Part shown: piece after piece, positions 14,157-22,768 of the stretch | Layout of the letters: the number at the start of each line of letters is the position of its first letter | Numbering within the stretch: position 1 is the first letter of the stretch | Assembly: GCA_009774465.1 (NCBI GenBank) | Contig: VSNT01000028.1 | Location: 1-33,557, forward strand | Source of the DNA: Lachnospiraceae bacterium | GTDB taxonomy: Bacteria > Bacillota_A > Clostridia > Lachnospirales > Lachnospiraceae | Direction of reading: 5' to 3' | DNA: 33,557 nt | Notes under the pieces: generated by a model | What the model was told of the DNA's origin: nothing | The model's database searches: none | What the model saw: the letters and a program-made list of their open reading frames with translations, nothing else | Translations under genes and position numbers: made by a program

Positions 14157-16247
14157 ATGAATATGTTAAAACAGATTTTTCTATGCGTTTTGTCATTGTC
14201 TCTGTCAGGTGCATTGACTGGGCTGCTGATTTTATTGATACGTCCTGTAACAAAAAGATTCCTTTCCAAGCGCTGGAATTATTATATCTGGCTGCTGGTG
14301 ATTGCAAGGCTGATGCTTCCTGTTTCTGTTGAAATGGATTTTTGGCATATGACGCTGCCTGTATCTGTGAATGGAACACAGGAAGAAAATGAAATGTTTA
14401 AGTCTGATGAAGCGAAAGAGACAGAAGCAGGAAATGCCGGCGCAGAAGATTTGCCGATACTGGAAAAGCCTAAAGCGCAGAAAGCAGGATTTGAACCGAT
14501 CACTGATAAGCCAATTCTGCCCAAGCCGGATCTTTGGCAGGCAGCAGGAATCCTGTGGGTTTTAGGAGTGTTAATTACTTTACTGGTAAAAATAACAGAT
14601 TACCGGAAGTTTACAAGTTGTGTGAAAAAAGACTGGACGCCTGTTTCAGACAGTCAGGTGCTTGATGCGGAAGAAAATATATGTAAAAGGATTCGCATGA
14701 AAAAGCTGCCCAAAGTATATGAAACCGAAGCAATATCCGGCCCTATTACTGTTGGGTTATTTAATCCGGTGATTGTCCTTCCAAAGCAGGAAAGGGAGAT
14801 GGAGCAGCTTCCCATGATTCTTCATCATGAATTGGCTCATGTGAAAAGAAAGGATTTGTGGTATAAGTGGCTCTATCAGATTTTACTTTGTATACACTGG
14901 TTTAATCCGGCCCTTTATCTGGTGGGCAGAAGGTTAAATACAGACTGTGAGCTTTCCTGTGATGAAATGGTACTTGCATGTTTGACGAAAGACGGAAAAA
15001 AGGCGTATGGCAATATTCTTTTAGATGCGGCACAGAAAAGCATAAGCGCCGGAAGAAGGATACCATCCTTAACTCTTTTGGAGAAAAAACAGGATTTGAA
15101 AGAACGTCTTAAAGGAATTCTCCAATATAAAGAAAAAAGTGGATTGAAAGCATTGCTGTCCGTATTTTTGTCCACAGGATTAATTACCTTGTCTGCCTGC
15201 AGCAGTATAGAAGCTGGTCCGGATTCCATGCCGGTTCATATTGCAGGAGAAAACTGGGATGAGGAATATACTTCCTTTTGGGATGAGATGACATCATGGA
15301 TGATGGCTTCCAGTGTGGAAAGTTTTCTTGCAGAGCCGGTATATGTGAATAAAAATGGAGATGCATGGCGTGCATACGAAGATGATGAGCTGATTGCCGG
15401 AGCGGATGTAACAGATCAATACCATATGTACATTTATAAGGGCGGTAAGCAGATTGAATGTAACGGAATGTTTTTAAACGGTGCCAATAGTGTGTTGATT
15501 GTCAATGCGTCTAAGGAGACAGAAATCCAGATAAAATCAGTATTTGAAGTGTTAAACGGTAAATTTAAGCTGGTTCATGTTTTGCCGGATGGGACAGTGG
15601 AGGTAGTTAATGAAACGGGAGAAAAAGAAACTTCCCACATTACAATGAATGAAGGCAGGAATGTAATCAAGTTTGTAGGGCAGGAAGCCAAAGTAAGAGA
15701 CTTAAAGGTTGATTTTTCTTTTCATGAGAAAGACTTTGAATCTGTTTTTTACTCGGAAGATGCTGAGCAGGCGGAAGCAGTTAAAGAAAGGATAAAGACA
15801 GGCGATATAAGCAAAGAGGAAGTGCTGGAGCTTTTGTACTATATGGACAGTGAAGACTTAAGCCATGCATTTGCCCGGCTTTTAAATCAGGGGGAAACTT
15901 TTGATAAAGATGAACTGCTGGATATCATCATTTATTCCGATTCAGAACTTTCCGGAAGGTATCTTGCCGAAGCGGTAAGAAACAAAGAAGTGGCGGTGCC
16001 TGCGGAGACGACAATTTCAGATATTAAATATTATCTGGGAAAAGACAGCTTAGAGCAGCTTCTTCTTGCACTGGAAGATGAAATTACCTTTGATATACTG
16101 TATGACTGCGCGCCTTATTTATCTCAAAACGGTCTGGGAAACTGTCTGGCACAATACATGGAGGCGGGAAATTCGCTTACCGGCCTGCAGTTCCAGAAAA
16201 TAAGTATTTACCTGGATGAAGATACACTGAATCAAATAAAATTATGA
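14157..16247 (+). CDS. BlaR1-like M56-family membrane metalloprotease (module 2)
   Basis: A 696-residue M56-family protein. Membrane helices lie near residues 4-26, 34-52 and 120-142. The zinc motif is H224-E-L-A-H228 (HHELAHVKRKDLWYKW) with E270 in LSCDEM. The IHWFNPALYLVGRRL helix lies between them. A later hydrophobic segment ending SACSS (cysteine 348) separates the protease core from a large outer part. This outer part has an acidic beta-rich region and then, from about residue 530, a repetitive helical stretch with recurring ISKEEVLELLYYMDSEDLSH and FDKDELLDIIIYSDSELSGR units, resembling alpha-helical solenoid repeats. No penicillin-binding motif is visible. GGGAG (14145-14149) supports the ATG; the frame is open to GTG 14151. 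A terminator follows. The sensed signal is unknown; cell-envelope stress is a guess from the family. Confidence 0.87.
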   Translation: MNMLKQIFLCVLSLSLSGALTGLLILLIRPVTKRFLSKRWNYYIWLLVIARLMLPVSVEMDFWHMTLPVSVNGTQEENEMFKSDEAKETEAGNAGAEDLPILEKPKAQKAGFEPITDKPILPKPDLWQAAGILWVLGVLITLLVKITDYRKFTSCVKKDWTPVSDSQVLDAEENICKRIRMKKLPKVYETEAISGPITVGLFNPVIVLPKQEREMEQLPMILHHELAHVKRKDLWYKWLYQILLCIHWFNPALYLVGRRLNTDCELSCDEMVLACLTKDGKKAYGNILLDAAQKSISAGRRIPSLTLLEKKQDLKERLKGILQYKEKSGLKALLSVFLSTGLITLSACSSIEAGPDSMPVHIAGENWDEEYTSFWDEMTSWMMASSVESFLAEPVYVNKNGDAWRAYEDDELIAGADVTDQYHMYIYKGGKQIECNGMFLNGANSVLIVNASKETEIQIKSVFEVLNGKFKLVHVLPDGTVEVVNETGEKETSHITMNEGRNVIKFVGQEAKVRDLKVDFSFHEKDFESVFYSEDAEQAEAVKERIKTGDISKEEVLELLYYMDSEDLSHAFARLLNQGETFDKDELLDIIIYSDSELSGRYLAEAVRNKEVAVPAETTISDIKYYLGKDSLEQLLLALEDEITFDILYDCAPYLSQNGLGNCLAQYMEAGNSLTGLQFQKISIYLDEDTLNQIKL

Positions 16248-16257
16248 CAAACATGAA

Positions 16258-16295
16258 AAGAAATGCCCTGGGACTTTCCAAGGTGTTTCTTTTTT
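16258..16295 (+). terminator. Rho-independent terminator after module 2
   Basis: AAGAAATGCCCTGG (16258-16271) pairs with CCAAGGTGTTTCTT (16278-16291) through 14 positions including two G-U pairs and one mismatch, followed by T residues to 16295. It separates the BlaR1-like operon from the three-gene cassette. Confidence 0.8.
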
Positions 16296-16342
16296 GGTAA
16301 AATTAGCATAAACGTAAAAATTGTTTCAGTAGGAGAAATTAT

Positions 16343-16567
16343 ATGCCACAAAAACAGAAAGACATGATTGATTATATTGTCATATGCATAAATGAATTTG
16401 CAAAAAGATATGCTGTAAACATTAAAGAAGCATTTAATTATTTATATCAATATAAAGGGATTGCATTTTTGGAAGAGGAATATGATGTAGAGCATACATT
16501 TTCCTTTGAGGATGCAGTGGATCATTTGACAATTATATGCCAGGAGCATGGAGGAACATTAAAATGA
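16343..16567 (+). CDS. DUF3791 domain protein (first gene of the DUF3990 cassette)
   Basis: A 74-residue, acidic, probably all-helical protein. The N-terminal half (IDYIVICINEFAKRYAVNIK, then EAFNYLYQYKGIAFL) fits the DUF3791 pattern, and these proteins are commonly encoded next to DUF3990 proteins. AGGAG lies upstream of the ATG. The stop overlaps the next start as ATGA (16564-16567), so translation is coupled. The three cassette genes are more AT-rich, with many ata/tta/aat codons, than dnaE just downstream, suggesting separate acquisition. By position and size it could be an antitoxin or regulatory partner; that is inference. Confidence 0.82.
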   Translation: MPQKQKDMIDYIVICINEFAKRYAVNIKEAFNYLYQYKGIAFLEEEYDVEHTFSFEDAVDHLTIICQEHGGTLK

Positions 16568-17076
16568 CTTTATATCATGGATCGAATATGGAAATAGAAG
16601 ATATAGATTTGGATAAATGCCGGCCTTTTAAAGACTTTGGACGTGGTTTTTATTTAACATCACTGAAAGAACAGGCAAAAAAAATGGCGGAAAATACAAG
16701 TCGTATTTACGGAGGAATGCCAGTTGTTACGATTTATGAGATTGATGACAGGATTTTTTATTCAGGAGAATTGAGTATTAGAATCTTTCCTAATGTGCCG
16801 ACTATAGAGTGGGCTTTATTTATTTATAATAATAGAAGGCGCGAAGGAATAGAGATAGAAAATTCTGAATGTAATAAAGACAACAAATATGATATTGTTA
16901 TCGGGCCGGTGGCAGATGATAAAATAGCAGTAACTTTAAGAAGGTACATGGGGGATAAAATAGATATTGAGGGGTTGAAAAAACAATTTACTTATCATAA
17001 ATTAACAGACCAGTATTCTTTCCATACATTAAAAGCAATACAGCATTTAAAGAAAGCAGGTGTTTTAAATGAGTGA
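16564..17076 (+). CDS. DUF3990 protein, ADP-ribosyltransferase-like
   Basis: A 170-residue protein whose pattern agrees with DUF3990. The N-terminal MTLYHGSN (H5), the DFGRGFYLT segment (Y30), the central YDIVIGPVADDKIAVTLRRY block and a late TDQYSFHTLKA motif (Q150) are spaced as in ADP-ribosyltransferase folds of the His-Tyr-Glu/Gln kind. The predicted activity is transfer of ADP-ribose from NAD to a protein or nucleic acid; this comes from fold resemblance, not from direct evidence. A longer frame from 16537 exists, but the ATG at 16564, in the ATGA overlap with DUF3791, gives the family N-terminus. It overlaps the third gene by eight bases. A tight three-gene unit with a possible NAD-using enzyme is compatible with a toxin-antitoxin or phage-defence role. 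Confidence 0.85.
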   Translation: MTLYHGSNMEIEDIDLDKCRPFKDFGRGFYLTSLKEQAKKMAENTSRIYGGMPVVTIYEIDDRIFYSGELSIRIFPNVPTIEWALFIYNNRRREGIEIENSECNKDNKYDIVIGPVADDKIAVTLRRYMGDKIDIEGLKKQFTYHKLTDQYSFHTLKAIQHLKKAGVLNE

Positions 17077-17299
17077 TCAGCAAGTGTTGATTGAAGGAAA
17101 TATTCAGGATGTAGTTAAATATATAGTGGAAGACACCAGAGTTTCCATTCAGGATGCATTGTTTCAATTTTATCAATCCAATATTTTTGAAAAACTTCAG
17201 GATACATCAACAGGACTTTATCTTGAAAGCGCTGCATACATTTATGAATTGTTTTTGGATGAATGCAGGTATGGCAGAATTATACAGAAAGATTTTTAA
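17069..17299 (+). CDS. Small acidic protein, third gene of the DUF3990 cassette
   Basis: A 76-residue protein I cannot name. It is predicted to be mainly helical, with VVKYIVEDTRVSIQDALFQF and a conserved-looking FEKLQDTSTGLYLESAAYIY segment. It overlaps the end of the DUF3990 gene by eight bases and ends 27 bases before dnaE. Size, acidity and overlap suggest that it works with the DUF3990 protein, perhaps as antitoxin or adaptor, with the DUF3791 protein as the other partner. It has no membrane segment or signal peptide. Confidence 0.72.
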   Translation: MSDQQVLIEGNIQDVVKYIVEDTRVSIQDALFQFYQSNIFEKLQDTSTGLYLESAAYIYELFLDECRYGRIIQKDF

Positions 17300-17326
17300 A
17301 AGATAAATTAAATTAGGAGTACATTT

Positions 17327-20300
17327 ATGGCATTTACACATCTTCACGTCCACACAGAGTACAGTCTGCTGGATGGTTCCAACAAAATTAAAGAGTACGT
17401 AAAACGGGTAAAGGAACTTGGCATGAACAGCGCCGCCATCACAGATCACGGGGTTATGTATGGGGTGATTGATTTTTATAAGGCATGTAAAGCAGAAGGA
17501 ATCAACCCTGTTTTGGGGTGTGAGATTTATGTGGCGCCTAATTCCCGTTTTGACAAGGAGCTGACAGGCGGCGAGGACAGATACTACCATCTGGTTCTGC
17601 TTGCGGAAAATAATACAGGCTATGATAATCTGATGCGGATTGTGAGCCGGGGATTTACCGAAGGATATTACTATAAGCCCCGTGTGGATATGGAGATTTT
17701 AAACCAGTTTCATGAGGGGATTATTGCACTTTCCGCCTGCCTTGCAGGAGAAGTGCAGCGGTATATTCAAAAGGGACTTGTGGAGGAAGCAAAAAAAGCC
17801 GCCCTTAAATATAGAGACTGTTTTGGAGAAAATAATTTTTTCCTGGAGCTGCAGGATCATGGACTGCCGGAACAGAAGATGGTGAACACTACGCTTCTGC
17901 AAATGAGCAGGGAGCTTAACATTCCTCTGGTAGTCACCAATGACGTACATTATACTTACGCAGATGACGTAAAACCCCATGATATTCTTCTTTGCATTCA
18001 GACCGGGAAAAAGCTGGCGGATGAGGACAGGATGCGCTATGTGGGCGGACAGTATTATGTGAAAAGTGAAGAAGAGATGAAGGGGCTTTTCCCCTATGCA
18101 TGGGAAGCAGTGGAAAATACCCAGCGGATTGCCGACAGGTGCCATGTGGAAATTGAATTCGGCGTCACAAAACTGCCTCATTTTGAAGTACCGGAAGGGT
18201 ATGATCCCTGGACTTATTTAAATAAGCTCTGCTATGACGGATTAAAAGAGCGGTACGGGGACGAAAATACCCCTGCCGGAGATTCAGGCCAGACTTTAAA
18301 GGAACGTCTTGACTATGAATTAAATGTAATTAAAAGCATGGGATATGTGGATTATTTCCTGATTGTATGGGATTTTATTAATTATGCCAGACAAAATGAG
18401 ATTATGGTAGGGCCGGGAAGAGGCTCCGCTGCGGGAAGCATTGTTTCCTACGCTTTGAAAATTACAAATATTGATCCGATTAAATATAATCTGCTGTTTG
18501 AGCGTTTTTTAAATCCGGAGAGAATTTCCATGCCGGATATTGATATTGATTTCTGCTACGAAAGAAGGCAGGAGGTAATTGATTATGTAAGCCGAAAATA
18601 TGGTTCAGAAAAGGTGGTTCAGATCGTAACCTTCGGTACCCTGGCCGCGAAGGGCGTGATTCGGGATGTGGGACGGGTTATGGATCTGCCTTATGCCTAT
18701 GTGGATTCTCTGGCCAAGATGATTCCAAATGAACTGAATATTACAATAGACCGTGCCCTGCAGATTAATCCGGAGCTTCGCAAGCTATATGAAACAGATG
18801 AACAGGTGAAGGAACTGATTAACATGAGCAGGCGTTTAGAAGGTTTGCCGCGTCATACTTCCATGCATGCTGCCGGAGTAGTGATCTGTTCCAAACCGGC
18901 GGAAGAGCTGGTGCCCTTATCACGAGGAGCGGACGGTTCCATTACCACCCAGTTTACCATGACCACCATTGAAGAACTGGGGCTTTTAAAAATGGACTTT
19001 CTGGGGCTGCGTACCCTTACGGTGATTCAGGATGCAGTTAAGCTGGTGGAAAAGGGGAAAGGCATTCACATTGATATAGACAAAATTGATTATGATGATA
19101 AAAAAGTGCTTGCCTCTATCGGAACAGGAAAGACGGACGGTATGTTCCAGCTTGAAAGCGGCGGTATGAAAAACTTTATGAAGGAATTAAAGCCGGAAAA
19201 TTTAGAGGATATTATCGCAGGAATTTCCCTGTACCGTCCGGGGCCTATGGACTTTATCCCCAAATACATTAAAGGAAAAACTTCTTCCGGTCCTGTCAGC
19301 TATGCCTGTCCTCAGTTGGAACCGATTCTGGCGCCTACCTACGGGTGTATTGTTTATCAGGAGCAGGTAATGCAGATTGTGCGTGATTTGGGGGGATATA
19401 CCCTTGGACGGAGCGACCTGGTACGACGTGCCATGAGTAAAAAGAAGCAGGCTGTAATGGAAAAAGAACGGGACAACTTTATTTATGGAAATAAAGAAGA
19501 GGGAGTGCCCGGGTGTGTGGCAAATGGGATTCCTGTGCAGGTTGCCTCTCAGATTTATGATGATATGATGGACTTTGCCAAGTATGCCTTTAATAAGTCT
19601 CATGCTGCCTGCTATGCAGTGGTGGCTTATCAGACTGCTTATCTGAAATATTATTATCCGGTAGAATTTATGGCGGCCCTTATGACTTCTGTTATCGATA
19701 ATTCCAACAAGGTGGCCGAGTACATTATGACCTGCCGGAGCATGGGAATTACCATACTGCCGCCGGATATCAATCAGGGGGAAAGCGGCTTTTCCGTATC
19801 AGATAAATCCATCCGGTATGCGCTGACTGCAATTAAAAGCGTGGGGCGCCCGGTGATTGAATCCGTGGTGGAGGAGAGAAAACTTCGGGGGCCATATACA
19901 AATCTTAAGGACTTCATTACACGAATGTCTGATAAAGAACTGAACAAAAAGGCAGTTGAAAACTTTATTAAGGCGGGAGCCTTTGACAGCCTGCCGGGCA
20001 CCAGAAAACAGTTTATGACCGCCTATGTTCAGATCATGGAGCGGATAAGCCATGATAAAAAGAACAATATGGCCGGACAGATCAGCCTGTTTGACATTGT
20101 TTCGGAGGAGGAAAAAAAGGATTATGAAGTAAAGCTTCCTGACGTAGGAGAATATTCAAAGGAAATGCAGCTTGCTTTTGAGAAGGAAGTACTTGGAATT
20201 TATATCAGCGGCCATCCTCTGGAAGAATGGGAAGAACTTTGGAAAAAAGGAATCACCAACACCACAGCGGATTTTGCCCTGAATGAAGAAACTGGAGAAT

Positions 20301-20815
20301 GCGCCCTTAAGGATAATGCCACAGCAGTGATTGGCGGGCTGATTGCAGATAAAAAGATCAAGTACACCAAAAATGATAAGATAATGGCTTTTTTGCAGGT
20401 GGAGGATTTGCTTGGAACTGTGGAGGTAATCGTTTTTCCCAGAGATTATGAAAAGAATAATGCCAGACTGGTGGAGGACAATAAGGTATTTATCAGGGGA
20501 AGGGTATCTTCGGAAGAAGAACGGGACGGAAAGCTGATTTGCGAAAAGATAACCGGGTTTGAAGAAATTCCCCGAAAGCTCTGGATTAAATTTTCTGACA
20601 TGGCAGACTATGAAAAGAATGCGGAGGAGCTGTTTAACCTTCTTGCAGATTCAGACGGGCAGGATGGAGTGGTGATTTATATTGAAGCGGACAGAACTAT
20701 GAAAAAGCTGCCGCCAAACAAAAATGTGTGCGCAGATGAAGAGCTGCTTACCCGCCTTAATGAGAAATTTGGGAAGGATAATATAAAAATTGTCTGGGAT
20801 AGGGCGAAGCTGTGA
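17327..20815 (+). CDS. dnaE: DNA polymerase III subunit alpha (DnaE type)
   Basis: Replicative DNA polymerase of the C family, 1162 residues, the normal DnaE length (PolC would be longer and carry an exonuclease insertion). Domains in order: PHP domain starting FTHLHVHTEYSLLDG with the ITDHGVMYG metal site; palm with catalytic D404 and D406 in MPDIDIDFCYERR; the GPGRGSAAGS motif before it; the third catalytic region near TDGMFQLESGGMKNF; fingers and helix-hairpin-helix region; and an OB-fold near residues 1000-1080. AGGAG nine bases upstream supports the ATG. In Firmicutes DnaE acts beside PolC, extending primers on the lagging strand. The upstream cassette ends 27 bases before it with no terminator between, so some read-through from the cassette is likely; I saw no convincing dedicated promoter. 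Confidence 0.97.
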   Translation: MAFTHLHVHTEYSLLDGSNKIKEYVKRVKELGMNSAAITDHGVMYGVIDFYKACKAEGINPVLGCEIYVAPNSRFDKELTGGEDRYYHLVLLAENNTGYDNLMRIVSRGFTEGYYYKPRVDMEILNQFHEGIIALSACLAGEVQRYIQKGLVEEAKKAALKYRDCFGENNFFLELQDHGLPEQKMVNTTLLQMSRELNIPLVVTNDVHYTYADDVKPHDILLCIQTGKKLADEDRMRYVGGQYYVKSEEEMKGLFPYAWEAVENTQRIADRCHVEIEFGVTKLPHFEVPEGYDPWTYLNKLCYDGLKERYGDENTPAGDSGQTLKERLDYELNVIKSMGYVDYFLIVWDFINYARQNEIMVGPGRGSAAGSIVSYALKITNIDPIKYNLLFERFLNPERISMPDIDIDFCYERRQEVIDYVSRKYGSEKVVQIVTFGTLAAKGVIRDVGRVMDLPYAYVDSLAKMIPNELNITIDRALQINPELRKLYETDEQVKELINMSRRLEGLPRHTSMHAAGVVICSKPAEELVPLSRGADGSITTQFTMTTIEELGLLKMDFLGLRTLTVIQDAVKLVEKGKGIHIDIDKIDYDDKKVLASIGTGKTDGMFQLESGGMKNFMKELKPENLEDIIAGISLYRPGPMDFIPKYIKGKTSSGPVSYACPQLEPILAPTYGCIVYQEQVMQIVRDLGGYTLGRSDLVRRAMSKKKQAVMEKERDNFIYGNKEEGVPGCVANGIPVQVASQIYDDMMDFAKYAFNKSHAACYAVVAYQTAYLKYYYPVEFMAALMTSVIDNSNKVAEYIMTCRSMGITILPPDINQGESGFSVSDKSIRYALTAIKSVGRPVIESVVEERKLRGPYTNLKDFITRMSDKELNKKAVENFIKAGAFDSLPGTRKQFMTAYVQIMERISHDKKNNMAGQISLFDIVSEEEKKDYEVKLPDVGEYSKEMQLAFEKEVLGIYISGHPLEEWEELWKKGITNTTADFALNEETGECALKDNATAVIGGLIADKKIKYTKNDKIMAFLQVEDLLGTVEVIVFPRDYEKNNARLVEDNKVFIRGRVSSEEERDGKLICEKITGFEEIPRKLWIKFSDMADYEKNAEELFNLLADSDGQDGVVIYIEADRTMKKLPPNKNVCADEELLTRLNEKFGKDNIKIVWDRAKL

Positions 20816-20823
20816 ATCCTTAC

Positions 20824-20852
20824 TTGAAAATGCCTGAAAATCAGGTTAAAAT
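20824..20852 (+). promoter_or_regulatory. Promoter of pfkA and the rRNA methyltransferase gene
   Basis: TTGAAA (20824-20829), a 17-base spacer, and TAAAAT (20847-20852). It lies in the 70-base gap between dnaE and pfkA, just ahead of the pfkA ribosome site. Confidence 0.6.
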
Positions 20853-20885
20853 AAACGTAGCAGTACAAAGAAAGGACTGACACAT

Positions 20886-21860
20886 ATGGCAAAAGAGATT
20901 AAGACAATCGGTATTTTGACCAGTGGCGGTGATGCGCCCGGAATGAATGCGGCAATACGTGCAGTGGTGCGCAAGGCCATTGGTAATGGCGTGAAAGTAA
21001 AAGGAATTAAAAAAGGGTATCAGGGACTTTTGAATGAAGAGATCATAGACATGGAAAAGAAGGATGTTTCCGATACGATTCAGAAGGGCGGTACCATCTT
21101 GGGAACAGCCAGATGCCCTGAATTCAAGCAGGAGGAAGTGCAGGCAAGGGCAGCGGAAATCTGCAGAAAGCATGAAATTGACGGCGTGGTGGTTATCGGC
21201 GGAGATGGTTCTTACCGGGGCGCCCAGGCACTGGCAAGACATGATATCAATACCATCGGGATTCCGGGAACCATTGACCTTGATATTGCCTGTACAGATT
21301 ATACCATAGGGTTTGACACTGCCATTAATACGGCAATGCAGGCCATTGATAAGGTAAGAGATACCTCATCTTCCCATGAAAGATGCAGTATTATTGAAGT
21401 TATGGGCAGAAACGCCGGTTACATTGCTCTCTGGTGTGGTGTGGCAAATGGAGCCGAGGACATTCTTCTTCCTGAAAAATATGATTTCAATGAGCAGAAC
21501 ATTATCAATAACATTATCAATAATCGTAAAAAAGGAAAAACCCATCACATTATTGTAAATGCGGAAGGAATCGGTCATTCCACATCTATGGCAAGAAGAA
21601 TTGAAGCGGCCACAGGCATGGAAACCAGAGCCACTATTTTAGGCTACATGCAGAGGGGTGGTTCGCCTACCTGTAAAGACCGTTTTTATGCGTCCATTAT
21701 GGGCGCCTATGCGGCAGATATTTTGTGTGAGGGAAAGAGTAACAGAGTGGTTGGCTATCGGAATGCAGAGTTTGTGGATTTTGATATTGAGGAAGCGCTT
21801 AACATGCAGAAAAATATTTCAGAATATCAATATCAGGTCAGCAGGCTGCTGTCACAGTAA
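20886..21860 (+). CDS. pfkA: ATP-dependent 6-phosphofructokinase
   Basis: Phosphorylates fructose 6-phosphate to the 1,6-bisphosphate, the committed step of glycolysis. At 324 residues it has the length of bacterial PfkA. The glycine-rich TSGGDAPGMNAAIRAVV loop and GGDGS (105-109) are present; the glycine at 108 indicates ATP as donor, because pyrophosphate enzymes carry aspartate there. The catalytic loop reads PGTIDLDIACTDYTIGFDTA. The base aspartates D131 and D133 are kept, but the usual TIDND asparagine is leucine here, which I recall as a clostridial variant. Later motifs are EVMGRNAGYIAL and LGYMQRGGSP. An AAAGGA site precedes the ATG. The methyltransferase gene follows after 12 bases, so the two share a transcript. 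Confidence 0.96.
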   Translation: MAKEIKTIGILTSGGDAPGMNAAIRAVVRKAIGNGVKVKGIKKGYQGLLNEEIIDMEKKDVSDTIQKGGTILGTARCPEFKQEEVQARAAEICRKHEIDGVVVIGGDGSYRGAQALARHDINTIGIPGTIDLDIACTDYTIGFDTAINTAMQAIDKVRDTSSSHERCSIIEVMGRNAGYIALWCGVANGAEDILLPEKYDFNEQNIINNIINNRKKGKTHHIIVNAEGIGHSTSMARRIEAATGMETRATILGYMQRGGSPTCKDRFYASIMGAYAADILCEGKSNRVVGYRNAEFVDFDIEEALNMQKNISEYQYQVSRLLSQ

Positions 21861-21872
21861 TGGGAAGGGAAT

Positions 21873-22703
21873 ATGATTACAAGTTTAACAAACAGAAAGA
21901 TAAAATTAATAGCTTCTTTAAGAGACAGAAGCAGGAGAAGAAGTAAGGAAGGTCTTTTTATTGCGGAAGGCATTAAGATGTTTGAGGAAGCACCAATTGA
22001 ATGCCTTAAGGAAATTTATGTGAGTGAACTGACCTGGCCGGAATTAAAGGCGGATAAAGCTTTGTGGAAAAGGCTGTGCGTCTGTATGGAAGCGAAGGTT
22101 CATGTGGAGCAGGTTTCAGAGGAGGTTTTCAGGGAAACATCGGATACCCAGACGCCTCAGGGAATTCTGCTTGTACTCAAACAGTTTTCATACAGGACAG
22201 AAGATTTAATTGAAAAGGCGAAGGCAAAGAAAAAAGCGGAGAAGAAAGCACCTCTGTTTTTGCTGCTTGAGGATATTCAGGATCCTGGAAACCTGGGGAC
22301 CATGATAAGAACTGCAGAAGGAGCCGGAGCAGACGGTGTGATTATGAGCAAGGGAACCGTGGATATTTATAATCCCAAGACGGTTCGGGCTACTATGGGT
22401 TCCATATACAGAGTGCCCTTTGTGTACACGGAAGATTTGGGGGCTGAGATCAATCGGCTTAAGGAAAATAAAATTAAAGTCTATGCGGCTCATTTAAAAG
22501 GGAGAAAACTTTACGATCAGGTTGCTTACAGGGGAGGCAGCGCTTTTCTTATTGGAAATGAAGGAAATGGCCTTTGTGAAGAGACTGCAAAGCTTGCAAA
22601 TGCCCGTCTGAAAATACCTATGGAAGGCGAATTGGAATCTTTAAATGCGGCAGTGGCAGCTTCTCTGCTGCTTTATCAGGCGGCAGGCGCTCAGCGCAAA
22701 TAG
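21873..22703 (+). CDS. SpoU/TrmH-family RNA 2'-O-methyltransferase (probable 23S rRNA)
   Basis: A 276-residue knotted (SPOUT) methyltransferase using SAM. The N-terminal substrate-binding domain has the family opening SLTNRKIKLIASLRDRSRRR followed by FIAEGIKMFEEAP. The three SpoU motifs are present: LEDIQDPGNLGTMIRTAEGA (motif 1), FLIGNEGNGL (motif 2) and IPMEGELESLNAAVAASLLL (motif 3). The catalytic arginine is in MIRTAEG. AAGGGA precedes the ATG. Similar proteins are annotated RlmB or TsnR-like; the exact nucleotide target cannot be inferred, so no symbol is given. It lies 12 bases after pfkA, and copy B of the structured repeat follows. Confidence 0.92.
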   Translation: MITSLTNRKIKLIASLRDRSRRRSKEGLFIAEGIKMFEEAPIECLKEIYVSELTWPELKADKALWKRLCVCMEAKVHVEQVSEEVFRETSDTQTPQGILLVLKQFSYRTEDLIEKAKAKKKAEKKAPLFLLLEDIQDPGNLGTMIRTAEGAGADGVIMSKGTVDIYNPKTVRATMGSIYRVPFVYTEDLGAEINRLKENKIKVYAAHLKGRKLYDQVAYRGGSAFLIGNEGNGLCEETAKLANARLKIPMEGELESLNAAVAASLLLYQAAGAQRK

Positions 22704-22768
22704 TGGGAAGGGAAGAGTTTTCCTGCAGGTTTACATTTACAGGGACGCCTGCTGGCAGGAACAGCATA

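Noticed and set aside
11337..16247. Beta-lactam resistance locus
   Set aside because: The repressor/protease pairs recall blaI-blaR1, but there is no beta-lactamase gene and no penicillin-binding domain, so a resistance claim is not supported.
16537..16563. Earlier start of the DUF3990 protein
   Set aside because: It adds nine residues overlapping DUF3791 with no ribosome site; the ATGA overlap at 16564 gives the typical LYHGS N-terminus.
21270..21284. Inactive or pyrophosphate-type PFK because TIDND reads TIDLD
   Set aside because: Both aspartates are present and GGDG indicates ATP use; the leucine is probably a clostridial variant.
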